From Fidelibacterota bacterium (lineage in GTDB: Bacteria; Marinisomatota; SORT01), in assembly GCA_022563775.1 (NCBI GenBank), contig JADFMS010000012.1, positions 1 to 34,884 on the forward strand: DNA of 34,884 nucleotides, in the 5' to 3' direction. Position numbers and translations under genes: made by a program. Positions 1 to 8,360 of this stretch are shown piece after piece; the stretch's first letter is position 1; the number at the start of each line of letters is the position of its first letter. The notes below the pieces were generated by a model, which was not told the DNA's origin, did no database searches, and saw nothing but the letters and a program-made list of their open reading frames with translations.

Positions 1-532
1 AGCCCCCGCTGCCGGTCATCATCTGCAGCGCCTGCATATAGATTCTATCGACGTCCGGTCTCTCTTCACGGTCAACTTTAATTGAGATGAACATATCGTT
101 TAATTTAGAAGCGATAGCAGGTACTTCGAATACCTCCCGCTCCATGACATGACACCAATAGCATGTTGAATATCCTATCGATAGGAAGATCGGTTTTCCA
201 TCTTCCCGCGCTCTTTTGAAAGCCTCCTCTCCCCATGGATACCAATTAACCGGGTTGAATGCGTGTTGAAGCAGATAGGGACTTTTTTCATTTATCAGTC
301 TGTTAGCTTCGTGTCCTTCTTCCAACATCCGTTTAACAAAAGATTTTATGTCTCCTTCTTTACCTCCATCTTCATAATCCATATAATGTGAGATACTTTT
401 TGCCGTCATAGCGTCAATTCCTTTCTTAAGACCGTTCTCTTTGCTATCTCGCGTACAATAATTGCTTAATAAAAGGATAAGCATAAATGAAAAAAGTTTT
501 AATCTTCGGTCTTTTGTTGATACCATTTGCAT
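1..532 (-). CDS. DUF255 / YyaL-type thioredoxin-fold protein, N-terminal part (cut by window edge)
   Basis: Partial gene; only about 177 N-terminal codons are inside the window. The protein contains [20 protein letters not shown] followed by a CYWC motif (C124 and C127 counted from the ATG at 532) and [15 protein letters not shown], which is the hallmark start of the DUF255 family (bacterial YyaL, human SPATA20). The family has a thioredoxin-like domain followed by a glycosidase-like helical barrel; its function is not settled. Two starts are possible. The outer ATG at 532 gives a basic stretch, a hydrophobic run ([13 protein letters not shown]) and a polar region, like a signal peptide or imperfect lipoprotein signal. 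The inner ATG at 409 has a good AAAGGA ribosome site 9 bases upstream and gives a cytoplasmic form. I list the outer start because the signal-like pattern is unlikely by chance, but cannot decide between them. Confidence 0.85.
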   Translation of the reverse strand, partial: MQMVSTKDRRLKLFSFMLILLLSNYCTRDSKENGLKKGIDAMTAKSISHYMDYEDGGKEGDIKSFVKRMLEEGHEANRLINEKSPYLLQHAFNPVNWYPWGEEAFKRAREDGKPIFLSIGYSTCYWCHVMEREVFEVPAIASKLNDMFISIKVDREERPDVDRIYMQALQMMTGSGG

Positions 533-766
533 CCAATCTATACCAAACAGTGAGAAATGTCAATTGTCATGTATTTTTAGCAAATAGTTTATACTTAAAC
601 CTTCTCGACATATCCCATTCATATATATTTCTTCTTTATTATCCCCTTTAGAAATTAAAAATTACTCTTTTTTTGTAATACATATGTCTCTATTAGAATA
701 GCAGTGATATAGCCATCGGAAACGATATTAAGGAAGATAGTTTATGTTTAAACTATTAAAATCCGT
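533..766. other. AT-rich intergenic region with one hairpin
   Basis: This 234-base gap separates the DUF255 gene from the upstream GT4 gene, both on the minus strand. It holds no convincing coding frame and no clear promoter. The only structure I can support is the 8-bp hairpin at 737-756, listed separately. Confidence 0.5.
737..756 (-). terminator. AT-rich hairpin just after the GT4 stop codon
   Basis: A perfect 8-bp inverted repeat (ATAGTTTA, loop TGTT, TAAACTAT) lies about 10 bases beyond the stop codon of the glycosyltransferase ending at 767. The position fits a transcription terminator, but the stem is AT-rich and no run of T follows it on the minus strand, so the call is tentative. 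Confidence 0.3.
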
Positions 767-1870
767 TTATTTTAACGACGGCTCGATAGTTTCCGCAAAT
801 TTAGTCAATCTGAAATCCATTTCAGCCCGCTTTCTTCCGTTTTCACCGAGTTTTTTTATTAAATCCCGGCTGCCTGATAGTTTCAAAATCGCGTCTGATA
901 GAGCTTTAATATCGCCTGAGGGAACGATCAAGCCCGTTACCCCGTCCTGAACCAACTCGGGCAGCACGTTCACATCTGATGCGATTACAGGCTTGCCGGC
1001 TGCCATATACTCCATTCCGACCCTGCATATCACCTCCGAAAAAGTTGACGCTATTACGCCTACATGAATCATTGATATTGGTTCGGAAGGATGGCTAAAG
1101 CTCCCGGAAATCGTAACCCGATCTGAGATACCTGCTTTTTCCGCCATTGCGTTCAATTCCCTCTTATTTATCTGGTGTTCGTCTCCGGAAATTAAAAATT
1201 TCAGGTTCGGATTTTTCTCCAACGCAATTGCGGCTGCTTTTATATATATTTCATGACCCTTGACCGGGGATAATCGAGCGATGAGGCCGAACGTTATCTC
1301 CTCATCATTCAATTCCTTTGGCTTGTAGCTGTTATCAAACTCGTCTAAATCGAACGGACCTAAGGAGAGAGTGAATTTTTCTTCTGATATATCAAAAGCG
1401 CGGGAGTATTTTTTTATAAGGCTGCTGCTTGAAGCGAAAAAGTGATCGGTATGTTTTCGATAAATATTCTTACTCACCAAGTTCACTTTCGGATCCATAT
1501 TCTCACTAAGTCCTCTTATCAAAGTGATTTTATCCCCAAGTAACTTTTTCATGCGTGACGCCCAGAAATGGGACGGCGGACCGTGAGCTATCAGAATTCG
1601 GTAATTCCCCTTTTCAATCACCGATAACAACTTTGACCTATCGCTGAAATACTTCAGGACGTTTGTCGAACGCGGATTAAATCCACCCAGAACTTGCAGA
1701 CCCAATTCTGTTGCTCTTTGAATCGCCGGTGTGTCCGGGTCTCCTATTATTGCTGTGTCATAGCCGTTTTCATGGAGAGCTTTGGTTGTATAAACGGCGA
1801 AATGCGACGAGCCGCTCCACCATCGATTATCTATAATATTCAGTATAGATTTCTTATCTTCTTGTCTCAT
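767..1870 (-). CDS. Glycosyltransferase family 4 (GT-B fold)
   Basis: Predicted 367-residue retaining GT-B glycosyltransferase, probably acting at the cytoplasmic face of the inner membrane in surface glycan synthesis. The C-terminal half shows the family pattern: ITFGLIARLSPVKGHEIYI (the conserved start of the second Rossmann domain), then SEVICRVGMEYMAAGKPVIA, whose two glutamates with seven residues between them form the EX7E motif, followed by a GVTGLIVPSGD segment and a helical tail. The N-terminal half has WWSGSSHFAVYTTKAL, like the glycine-rich acceptor loop. I chose ATG at 1870; a TTG three bases further out is also in frame. The sugar donor and acceptor cannot be told from sequence. 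The gene is divergent from the GT2 gene at 1930 and belongs to the envelope locus extending to 6975. Confidence 0.88.
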   Translation of the reverse strand: MRQEDKKSILNIIDNRWWSGSSHFAVYTTKALHENGYDTAIIGDPDTPAIQRATELGLQVLGGFNPRSTNVLKYFSDRSKLLSVIEKGNYRILIAHGPPSHFWASRMKKLLGDKITLIRGLSENMDPKVNLVSKNIYRKHTDHFFASSSSLIKKYSRAFDISEEKFTLSLGPFDLDEFDNSYKPKELNDEEITFGLIARLSPVKGHEIYIKAAAIALEKNPNLKFLISGDEHQINKRELNAMAEKAGISDRVTISGSFSHPSEPISMIHVGVIASTFSEVICRVGMEYMAAGKPVIASDVNVLPELVQDGVTGLIVPSGDIKALSDAILKLSGSRDLIKKLGENGRKRAEMDFRLTKFAETIEPSLK

Positions 1871-1929
1871 CAATACCGATAACCTAATTTACGTGCACGG
1901 TTGGGAATGATAAGGCAGACTATTCAATA

Positions 1930-2814
1930 ATGCAAGTAAGCGGGTTTTCGTTCGTTCGGAATGCAATAAAACTCGGGTATCCGGTAGTTGAGGCGCTCCG
2001 CTCCATTCTTCCTATATGCGATGAATTGGTCATAGCCGTAGGCAGGTCTGAGGACAACACGTTTGAGCTGATCAAGTCTATCGGCGATAAAAAGATAAAA
2101 ATAATTGAGACAGAATGGGACAAAAAAGATTTTGTCCGAGGAAAAGTTTACTCCATACAGACTGACATAGCTCTTGAAGAGTGTCAGGGAGATTGGTGTT
2201 TCTACATACAGGCTGACGAAGTGGTCCATGAGAAGTATTTGCCGGTTGTTTTATCAAGGATGAAAGAACTTATCGATGATGATGAAGTACAGGGCTTACT
2301 CTTCGATTACCTGCATTTCTGGGGCTCCTACGATTATTATCAAAGATCACGACGCTGGTACAGACGCGAGATAAGGGTTATACGGAATAATATAGGAGTC
2401 CAGGGGTGGCTTGATGCACAGGGTTTTAGGATAAATGGACGAAAGCTCAAAGTGGCAAAGGTGGACGCCTATGTATATCATTATGGATGGGTTCGTCCAC
2501 CGGATGTTATGACGGATAAGAATATCGTATTCGATACTATTCATCATTCTCGTGAATGGGTCGAAAATAAATATAAAGACGCCCCCTCAACTTTTAACTA
2601 TGGCGACCCGAAATATCTTGCAAAATTCAGCGATTCGCATCCTAAAGTTATGGGAGACAGGATCGCCGAGTATAACTGGGATTTTTCAGGTGGGGAAAAA
2701 GCCGGGCATGCCCACGAACGATTAATAGACAGGATAAGGTCGTTTGTTGAGGATAGGGTTCTTCATTATAGAGTAGGTGAATATAAAAACTATATCCTCC
2801 TGAAAAACAGGTGA
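1930..2814 (+). CDS. Glycosyltransferase family 2 (GT-A fold)
   Basis: Predicted 294-residue inverting GT-A glycosyltransferase. The N-terminus (SGFSFVRNAIKLGYPVVEAL) and the sequence ILPICDELVIAVGRSEDNT match the nucleotide-binding half of family 2 enzymes. WCFYIQADEVVHEKYL carries the acidic metal-binding site, with a DEV element in place of the usual DxD. The remainder is rich in aromatic residues (FWGSYDYYQRSRRWYRRE), as in related bacterial LPS or capsule transferases. There is no membrane segment, so a soluble or peripheral enzyme is likely. It lies on the opposite strand to all neighbouring envelope genes and converges with a degenerate GT4 tail two bases away, which suggests it arrived by rearrangement. 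No strong ribosome site is visible upstream. Donor and acceptor are unknown. Confidence 0.87.
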   Translation: MQVSGFSFVRNAIKLGYPVVEALRSILPICDELVIAVGRSEDNTFELIKSIGDKKIKIIETEWDKKDFVRGKVYSIQTDIALEECQGDWCFYIQADEVVHEKYLPVVLSRMKELIDDDEVQGLLFDYLHFWGSYDYYQRSRRWYRREIRVIRNNIGVQGWLDAQGFRINGRKLKVAKVDAYVYHYGWVRPPDVMTDKNIVFDTIHHSREWVENKYKDAPSTFNYGDPKYLAKFSDSHPKVMGDRIAEYNWDFSGGEKAGHAHERLIDRIRSFVEDRVLHYRVGEYKNYILLKNR

Positions 2815-2815
2815 C

Positions 2816-2992
2816 TTAGCGTACTTCATTTAATAAAATAGATTCGAACCTTTTCCACCAAGCTTCAACAGAAAAATCCTTCTCTATCCTTTTCCTTCCG
2901 GCAGAACCGATCTTCCTCCGAAGTTCGTAAGATTCAATAATGCGTGCTAACTTTTCTGTTGAACGTATCGACAAATATTTTTTCAGAACCGT
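2816..2992 (-). pseudogene. Orphan C-terminal fragment of a second GT4 glycosyltransferase
   Basis: Directly after the preceding GT4 gene, in a different reading frame, is an open stretch of 58 codons with no start that reads as the tail of a GT4 enzyme: ARIIESYELRRKIG, then SAGRKRIEKDFSVEAWWKRF, ending at TAA. This is the family pattern that follows the EX7E motif (ELRxKxG, AGRxR, FS-type helix). The intact GT4 gene upstream already has its own copy (YRNKLAVAGKEHVTKNFSL), so this is not its frameshifted end but the remnant of another gene. Homology appears to begin near 2960 and lies within or just after the last codons of the upstream gene, whose final residues (about NRKVSTHY) are probably junction sequence. 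A deletion between two tandem GT4 genes would explain it. Confidence 0.75.
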
Positions 2993-4067
2993 CTAACATA
3001 TTCCTTAGTGAAAAATTCTTTGTCACGTGTTCCTTTCCTGCCACAGCCAGTTTGTTACGATACACAGAATCAGATTTCAATTGTATCAATTTTTCAGCGA
3101 TCGCCTTTGAGTCAGCCGGGGGTACCAAAGCCATCACCTCTTTGCCATCCATTATTTCATTAATGGCTGGAATATTCGTCGCGAGTACAGCTGTTCCGAT
3201 GGCAAGAGCTTCAAGTACCGTATTAGGCATCCCCTCACGAAGTGAAGGATGAATAAGCAAATCTGCATCGGAAAGAATATTATTCACATCGGACCTATGT
3301 CCAACAAAGTTCACAATATCAGCAATGCCTAATCTCTCCGCTTCATCTCTAAACTTTTTTTCTTGGTCGCCTCCTCCGACTACAGCCACCAAAATATCAG
3401 TTATTTCATCTTTTATCATAGCAAGCGCTTCAAACAAATATTTGTGACCTTTAGGAATGTTGAATCTCCCCAGGATGACAGCTAAAAATTTATTCTCGTC
3501 GATATTTAACTCTTTCCTGAATCTGCCTTTCTCAACTCCGCCAGGAATCTCAACACCATTATGCACAACACGCACTTTTTCGGTTTCCAACCAGGGTAAC
3601 AACTCTAAAAGATAATCAGCAAGGGCGTGTGATGGTGTGATGACCGCATCAACCAATTTGTCATAAACTATCTTGAACCGCCATTTGTTTTTAATGAGCG
3701 GAGAACCTTTTCTTATTATGATGACAGGCTTTCTTCCAAACCAGAACAGGGGGGCTAATAGACGCAGTTCCTTTTCACCCCCCGTACAAATTAGATCTAT
3801 CTTTTCCCGTAGAATTATTTTTCTTAATTTCAGACTGACCAATGGATGAATATCGGAGCTAAATCGGACTTCGTAATACTTAAACGATAGATATTCGGCG
3901 GCACTGATAAACCTGCTTCCCGGTCGAGCACAATAAATAACGTTATAACCTTTCTTTTTAAGGTCTTTACCAACTTCGAACATCCACTTTTCAACGCCGC
4001 CCCACTTATGTTTTCGAAGAGATCTGATAAACAGTATGTTTTTTAGCTGTGGAACTGTTTTATTCAA
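2934..4067 (-). CDS. Glycosyltransferase family 4 (GT-B fold)
   Basis: Predicted 377-residue GT4 enzyme of LPS core, lipooligosaccharide or related glycan assembly. The N-terminus has WGGVEKWMFEVGKDLKKKGY (glycine-rich acceptor loop). The second domain has FLAVILGRFNIPKGHKYLFE, a GGGDQEKKFRDEAERLG segment and EGMPNTVLEALAIGTAVLA, in which the two glutamates form EX7E. The start is TTG at 4067, overlapping the stop of the GT9 gene by four bases (TTGA), which implies translational coupling; the next in-frame ATG is too far inside. The last few residues probably derive from a deletion junction with a lost neighbouring GT4 gene (2816-2992). The substrate is not predictable. Confidence 0.88.
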   Translation of the reverse strand: MNKTVPQLKNILFIRSLRKHKWGGVEKWMFEVGKDLKKKGYNVIYCARPGSRFISAAEYLSFKYYEVRFSSDIHPLVSLKLRKIILREKIDLICTGGEKELRLLAPLFWFGRKPVIIIRKGSPLIKNKWRFKIVYDKLVDAVITPSHALADYLLELLPWLETEKVRVVHNGVEIPGGVEKGRFRKELNIDENKFLAVILGRFNIPKGHKYLFEALAMIKDEITDILVAVVGGGDQEKKFRDEAERLGIADIVNFVGHRSDVNNILSDADLLIHPSLREGMPNTVLEALAIGTAVLATNIPAINEIMDGKEVMALVPPADSKAIAEKLIQLKSDSVYRNKLAVAGKEHVTKNFSLRNMLDGSEKIFVDTFNRKVSTHY

Positions 4068-5128
4068 TTTAGCGACTCCATTACGGCGCTCCTCACCTTT
4101 TCATAAGAAGGTTCGAGGGGCATTACTATTCTATGAGGAGCGTCCGTGTATCCATACCGTTTCCAATTATCGACTATGAATATTTGAACGCAAGGGACCG
4201 CTAATGCCGCTGCCAGATGTAGAGGACCGTTATCACCTGTGATGAAGAGTTCGCATTTTGATATTAATCCTATAAGCAAGCCGAGTGGTGGGGAGCGAAA
4301 ATGGATTATACCGTCTTTATTATCCAAATTCCTATTTTCGAATAATTTCGATTCATCAGGACCACTGAACAGAAGGATCACATTTCCCCTGCTACTCAGT
4401 TCATCCGCTAATTTAAGGAAATTGTCTAACTCCCAGCGCTTCCTGTATCTACCGCCAACGTGAATCCCTATTTTTCTGACCCGCTCGCCATATCCGAGGT
4501 CACCTAAAACTTTTAACGCCTCTCCTGATTCACCCTTTGTTGTATTTATACGCGGATACAGTGTTCTTTTTTTCCCTGAGATAAAATTTGCAATGTTCAG
4601 AAACAGCTGCGACTCGTGTTGATCAAAATCTATTGGAGGTATAAGTAGGTTCAGGAAACTCGAAGATTCTTTTCTATCATATCCGGCGTACACCTTACCG
4701 CCGCAAAGAGCTCCCGTAAGTATATTGTTGGTAGATAGCGATCCCATATTACCTGCGTCGATAACAAGATCATATTCCTTTTTTTTCAACTGTTTTCTAA
4801 ACGATAAAAAATAATTTGGATTCAACAGAGCTTTTTTCTGGTTAAAGCATATTATCTCATCTATTTCTTTAACTCGTGTTAATATATCTCCATATTTATA
4901 GCCGGTTATAACATCTATTTTGGCACTTGAAAAGTCCTCATGAAGGGCTTTTATAAGGGGGATTAGAAAAACCAAATTTCCGATGCGGTTATCCTGCCGG
5001 ACAACAGCGATATTATTCAGTTTCATGCTCCTCAAGTCCTCGACGGTGACTTTTTGGGGAGCAGATAAACCGGAAAGAACTTTAATCAGAGTTCGTTTGA
5101 ATTTTCTTTCTATAGACTTTAAGAACAC
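4064..5128 (-). CDS. Glycosyltransferase family 9, heptosyltransferase-like
   Basis: Predicted 354-residue GT9 enzyme, the family of ADP-heptose:LPS heptosyltransferases (WaaC, WaaF, RfaQ). Evidence: AVVRQDNRIGNLVFLIPLIK near residue 40, corresponding to the conserved RxDxxGD-type N-terminal motif (here with N where many have D); IGIHVGGRYRKRWELDNF; and near the C-terminus ITGDNGPLHLAAALAVPCVQ, the GxDSGPxHLAAAL signature. It would act in the cytoplasm on lipid A-core precursors. The start is GTG at 5128, sharing one base with the msbA stop codon, so the two are coupled. Heptose itself is not proven as donor: family members can use other sugars, and no heptose biosynthesis genes are in view. 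Confidence 0.88.
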   Translation of the reverse strand: MFLKSIERKFKRTLIKVLSGLSAPQKVTVEDLRSMKLNNIAVVRQDNRIGNLVFLIPLIKALHEDFSSAKIDVITGYKYGDILTRVKEIDEIICFNQKKALLNPNYFLSFRKQLKKKEYDLVIDAGNMGSLSTNNILTGALCGGKVYAGYDRKESSSFLNLLIPPIDFDQHESQLFLNIANFISGKKRTLYPRINTTKGESGEALKVLGDLGYGERVRKIGIHVGGRYRKRWELDNFLKLADELSSRGNVILLFSGPDESKLFENRNLDNKDGIIHFRSPPLGLLIGLISKCELFITGDNGPLHLAAALAVPCVQIFIVDNWKRYGYTDAPHRIVMPLEPSYEKVRSAVMESLN

Positions 5129-6975
5129 TAAGCGGAGAATTGCAAATTATACAATTTTGAATAGAGACCGTCTGTGCTTATAAGTTCCTTATGCGTACCC
5201 TCTTGTACTATCACTCCCTTGTCCAAAACTATTATCCTATCGGCTTTTTTGACAGTCGAAAGCCGATGAGCTATTACAAGAACAGTTCTGTTTTTCATAA
5301 GCTCCTCAATTGCTTCCTGAACTTTTTGTTCGGATTCGGTGTCAAGTGAAGAGGTAGCTTCATCAAATATTAGAATCGGAGGGTCGTTCAGAATAGCCCT
5401 CGCTATAGCAACTCTCTGCTGCTGTCCACCCGACAAACGCGTACCTCTATCTCCGATCACCGTTTCGTATCCCTTCGGGAATTCAGATATGAATTCATGG
5501 GCATGCGCCGTCTTTGCGGATCTAATAACGTCCTCAGGATTATCTTTTTTTCTACCGTACGAGATGTTGTTTAAGATACTGTCATTAAAGAGAATAACTT
5601 CTTGAGTTACATAACCGGTTATCTTCCGTAATCCTTCGATGTCTAATTCGCGTAAATTTACTCCATCAAGGAGTATCGATCCTGAAGAAGGATCGTAGAA
5701 CCTCGGGATAAGGCTTGCAAGGGTAGATTTTCCTGCTCCGCTTGGCCCAACCAGAGCTACAACCTCTCCTGCTTTCAGATTGAGATTAATGTTATTTAAT
5801 ATCACTCCGTCTCCATAATTAAATACGACGTTCCGAAACTCGATTGAGTCGGAAATATTCTTGACAGGTATCGGATTCTCCACATTCTTTACCATAGGCA
5901 CAATGTCAATTATTTCGAAAATTCTCTCTCCTGCCGACAAGCCTTCCTGTATTCGTGTATAATGACCTCCCAAAGCTTTTAAAGGCTGCATCATGCTGAA
6001 TAAAGCAAATAAATAAATCATGAAGTCGTTCGCTTCTAATGAGTGATCTACTATCACCTGTTTGCCCCCAAACCATAATACGATTGTGATAGCGAGGACT
6101 CCTACGAATTCGGAGATAGGCGATGACAGTTTTCGCGATACCATTACTTTCTTCATTGTATCATGATAATCTTTTGATTCCCGTTTAAACCTTTCAGTTT
6201 CAAATTTTTCCATGGCAAAAGCTTTAACTACCCTCATACCGGATATGGTCTCCTGTATCACCGAAGTAATGTTCGCCATTTTTTTCTGTGCGAGAAGAGA
6301 TTGTTTTCGAAGCAACTTTCCTATTCGGTTAACTATGAATGCGGAAACCAGTGATACAAACAATGCGATAATTGTTAACTTCCAGGCAATTATCAGGACT
6401 ATGAAGAGATAGAAACTCAATAACAGCGGATCTTTGATTAAGTTTAAAAATGACGCAGCTATAGCTGTATTAACCACTTGAACGTCGTTAGTGACTCTTG
6501 AGATTAGTGTGCCCACGCGGGATTTATTGAAATAATCCATTGATAAGTTAGCAATATGCTCATAAAGTTCATTTCTTATGTCTCTTATGACGCCCTGCTC
6601 AATGATTGATGTCATATATAAGTTTACATAATATGCTATATTTTTAATCAAAAATATGATCAGTATCGCGAAGCAAATACTTAAGAGCGATTCTGTTTGA
6701 GTGTCCTTGATAATAAGATCATTCACGAAACTACTCATTTTTTCTTTAATAGTAGTTGTGAACTCGTAATCATCTACGGGTAATTCGGAAATAGTACCGG
6801 ACGAAACAATTTCTTTAGCAGCTTTTTCCGGATAGAATATAAGATCGAATAGAGGACCGACCATCCAAATTGACATACTACTGAATAACGCATAAATAAT
6901 AAGCGCTACAACCGCAATAGATAATTTGGGAAGATAGGGTTTTAAATATCTAAGTAATCTTAAGAATAGCTCCAT
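5128..6975 (-). CDS. msbA: ABC exporter, MsbA-like lipid A flippase
   Basis: Predicted 615-residue half-size ABC exporter: an N-terminal six-helix transmembrane domain (about residues 15-345) and a C-terminal ATPase. The ATPase has Walker A GPSGAGKST (near 410), Q-loop ITGYVTQE, signature LSGGQQQRV (near 513), Walker B ILIFDEATSSLD and switch histidine in IAHRLSTV. The membrane domain has NLSMDYFNKSRVGTLISRV, typical of lipid A exporters. A polar periplasmic loop of about 55 residues between helices 1 and 2 is longer than in E. coli MsbA. Coupling to downstream GT9 and GT4 genes supports a role in flipping lipid A-core across the inner membrane, although related exporters of other lipids or peptides look similar. 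ATG start, with only a weak ribosome site. Confidence 0.85.
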   Translation of the reverse strand: MELFLRLLRYLKPYLPKLSIAVVALIIYALFSSMSIWMVGPLFDLIFYPEKAAKEIVSSGTISELPVDDYEFTTTIKEKMSSFVNDLIIKDTQTESLLSICFAILIIFLIKNIAYYVNLYMTSIIEQGVIRDIRNELYEHIANLSMDYFNKSRVGTLISRVTNDVQVVNTAIAASFLNLIKDPLLLSFYLFIVLIIAWKLTIIALFVSLVSAFIVNRIGKLLRKQSLLAQKKMANITSVIQETISGMRVVKAFAMEKFETERFKRESKDYHDTMKKVMVSRKLSSPISEFVGVLAITIVLWFGGKQVIVDHSLEANDFMIYLFALFSMMQPLKALGGHYTRIQEGLSAGERIFEIIDIVPMVKNVENPIPVKNISDSIEFRNVVFNYGDGVILNNINLNLKAGEVVALVGPSGAGKSTLASLIPRFYDPSSGSILLDGVNLRELDIEGLRKITGYVTQEVILFNDSILNNISYGRKKDNPEDVIRSAKTAHAHEFISEFPKGYETVIGDRGTRLSGGQQQRVAIARAILNDPPILIFDEATSSLDTESEQKVQEAIEELMKNRTVLVIAHRLSTVKKADRIIVLDKGVIVQEGTHKELISTDGLYSKLYNLQFSA

Positions 6976-7072
6976 AGCTCACAAGAATATTTTTTGATAT
7001 GACTGTTTTGGTTTAATTAACCTGGAGAGAATGAACAACCGATAGCCTTCGGTATCATGTCCTGAAAGTAAG

Positions 7073-7759
7073 TTAAATTCTCTTGGTGAAATCCGAGCGG
7101 AACTTATCGTAATCAAGTATGATTAACTTCTTTCCCTTTCGGTCGATATATTCCTTTTCTGTAAATTCACTCAACATTCTGGAAATTGTTTCTCGCGAAG
7201 TACCTGACATATTTGCCATATCCTGCTGCATTGGAAGTTCTTCTATAGTGACCTGGCCCATCTTGAAAGTTCCGGACTCCTCCGCTAACCTAAGCAGTGT
7301 CATTGCAACTCTATTCTCGGCATCTGCGAGTGAGAGATACTCAATTTGTTGATCGGATTTTCTAATCCTCGCTGCCAGTTCTTCGAGCAAGGTAATTGCT
7401 ATTTGCGGATTAGAGGTTAGAATATTTATAAATTCTTCTCTCTTTAGAACAAAGACCTCCGAGTCCGCTAATGCTATAACGTTAGCAGACCGGGATTCCC
7501 CATCTAATATGGACATTTCTCCGAAAAATTCACCCTCTCCTAATATTGACAGGATAACCTCTCGGCCTTCCTCGCTTAACCGTGTTATTTTAACCTTACC
7601 TTCCTTGATAATAAATAAAGAATCGCCGGGATCCTCCTCGAATAAAATAATGTTACCCTTCTTGTATGACCGGGTTTGAACATGGTTCCATATCTCTACC
7701 AATTCCCCATCGTCAAGGTCACCAAATAACGGAAGGTTTTTAAGAAGTTCGTGACTCAC
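7073..7759 (-). CDS. Crp/Fnr-family transcriptional regulator
   Basis: Predicted 228-residue regulator: N-terminal cyclic-nucleotide-binding beta-barrel (about 10-115), dimerisation helix, and C-terminal winged helix with MSGTSRETISRMLSEF as recognition helix (about 185-200). The cassette FFGEMSILDGESRSANV resembles the cAMP phosphate-binding site of E. coli CRP (GE...RSA), so a cyclic nucleotide ligand is plausible. The protein has no cysteine at all, which excludes an FNR-type iron-sulfur sensor. Start is GTG at 7757-7759, with AGGAG 10 bases upstream. It lies 97 bases upstream of msbA on the same strand, so it could be cotranscribed with it. Its regulon cannot be told from this window. Confidence 0.9.
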   Translation of the reverse strand: MSHELLKNLPLFGDLDDGELVEIWNHVQTRSYKKGNIILFEEDPGDSLFIIKEGKVKITRLSEEGREVILSILGEGEFFGEMSILDGESRSANVIALADSEVFVLKREEFINILTSNPQIAITLLEELAARIRKSDQQIEYLSLADAENRVAMTLLRLAEESGTFKMGQVTIEELPMQQDMANMSGTSRETISRMLSEFTEKEYIDRKGKKLIILDYDKFRSDFTKRI

Positions 7760-7819
7760 TTAATATTACTCCTGAAATTATTTATCATTTAAGGATGATT
7801 ATCACACCTTTCAACCATG

Positions 7820-7852
7820 CTAAATTATCAGGATAACAGTATCATATGCAAG
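7820..7852 (-). promoter_or_regulatory. Candidate promoter of the Crp/Fnr-type gene
   Basis: Reading the minus strand, CTTG (7852-7849) is followed after 21 bases by TAATTTAG (7827-7820), a near match to the Bacteroidetes-type TTTG / TAnnTTTG promoter. The implied leader is roughly 50 bases and ends in the good AGGAG ribosome site. One mismatch in each box makes this weaker than the rpsT site. Confidence 0.35.
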
Positions 7853-8042
7853 CAATTTGTCAGTAACATCCGGTAATTTAATGGAAAGACAATTTTTCTT
7901 ACACTGAGATTTAAAACATTTATCTGGTTAATTTGTTTTTTTCATCATTATAATGCTTCTTACTCGGCAGGCTCCGTACTGCTCATTACTCATCATAAAA
8001 GGTATTGATTGACTAAAAAGCGTCCACCTGAAGCAAAAAGTG

Positions 8043-8074
8043 TTTGACAAACCAATCCCAGCTGCATAACTTTG
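8043..8074 (+). promoter_or_regulatory. rpsT promoter of Bacteroidetes type
   Basis: TTTG at 8043-8046 is followed after exactly 20 bases by TAACTTTG at 8067-8074, a full match to the Bacteroidetes housekeeping consensus (TTTG, 19-21 bases, TAnnTTTG). The upstream box also reads as a perfect TTGACA. It sits about 30 bases before the rpsT start. The rest of the 7760-8042 gap shows nothing else I can support apart from the crp-side candidate promoter. Confidence 0.65.
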
Positions 8075-8105
8075 TCGCCTTAAGTAAAAGGAGAGCTTAA
8101 AATAG

Positions 8106-8360
8106 ATGAGGCAGCATAAATCACCGATTAAGAGGGTAAAAACGGATGCGAAGCGGCATTTGCGCAATATCAGCTACAAATCCATGATGAAAACATATAT
8201 AAAGGGGACACTTGCTTCCACGAACAAAAAAGAAGCAGAAGTCAAATTTAGAGAAACTGTTAAGCTTATAGATAAAATCGCGTCAAAAGGCATTATTCAC
8301 AAGAATAGAGCCGCAGCTCACAAATCAAAAATTGCCCTGCATTTAAATTCACTGAACTGA
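8106..8360 (+). CDS. rpsT: 30S ribosomal protein S20
   Basis: An 84-residue basic protein matching S20, a primary 16S rRNA-binding protein of the small subunit. Recognisable parts are the N-terminal KSPIKRVKTDAKRHLRN, then SYKSMMKTYIK (compare SRRSMMRTFIK in E. coli), and KGIIHKNRAAAHKSKIALH (compare KGLIHKNKAARHKANLT). Length is normal for the family. The start is decided by an in-frame TAG immediately before the ATG, with AGGAG 12 bases upstream, slightly further than usual. It is monocistronic, has its own promoter and converges with guaB. Confidence 0.97.
   Translation: MRQHKSPIKRVKTDAKRHLRNISYKSMMKTYIKGTLASTNKKEAEVKFRETVKLIDKIASKGIIHKNRAAAHKSKIALHLNSLN

Noticed and set aside
7036..7060. 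Short ACCGA/TCGGT hairpin between the crp-type gene and msbA as a terminator
   Set aside because: Only five base pairs and no following T run; too weak to separate the two transcripts.
7073..7759. FNR-type oxygen sensor
   Set aside because: The protein has no cysteine, so it cannot hold an iron-sulfur cluster of the FNR kind.
7928..8167. Minus-strand open frame overlapping the rpsT start
   Set aside because: It covers the rpsT promoter and coding start, and its translation resembles no family I recognise.
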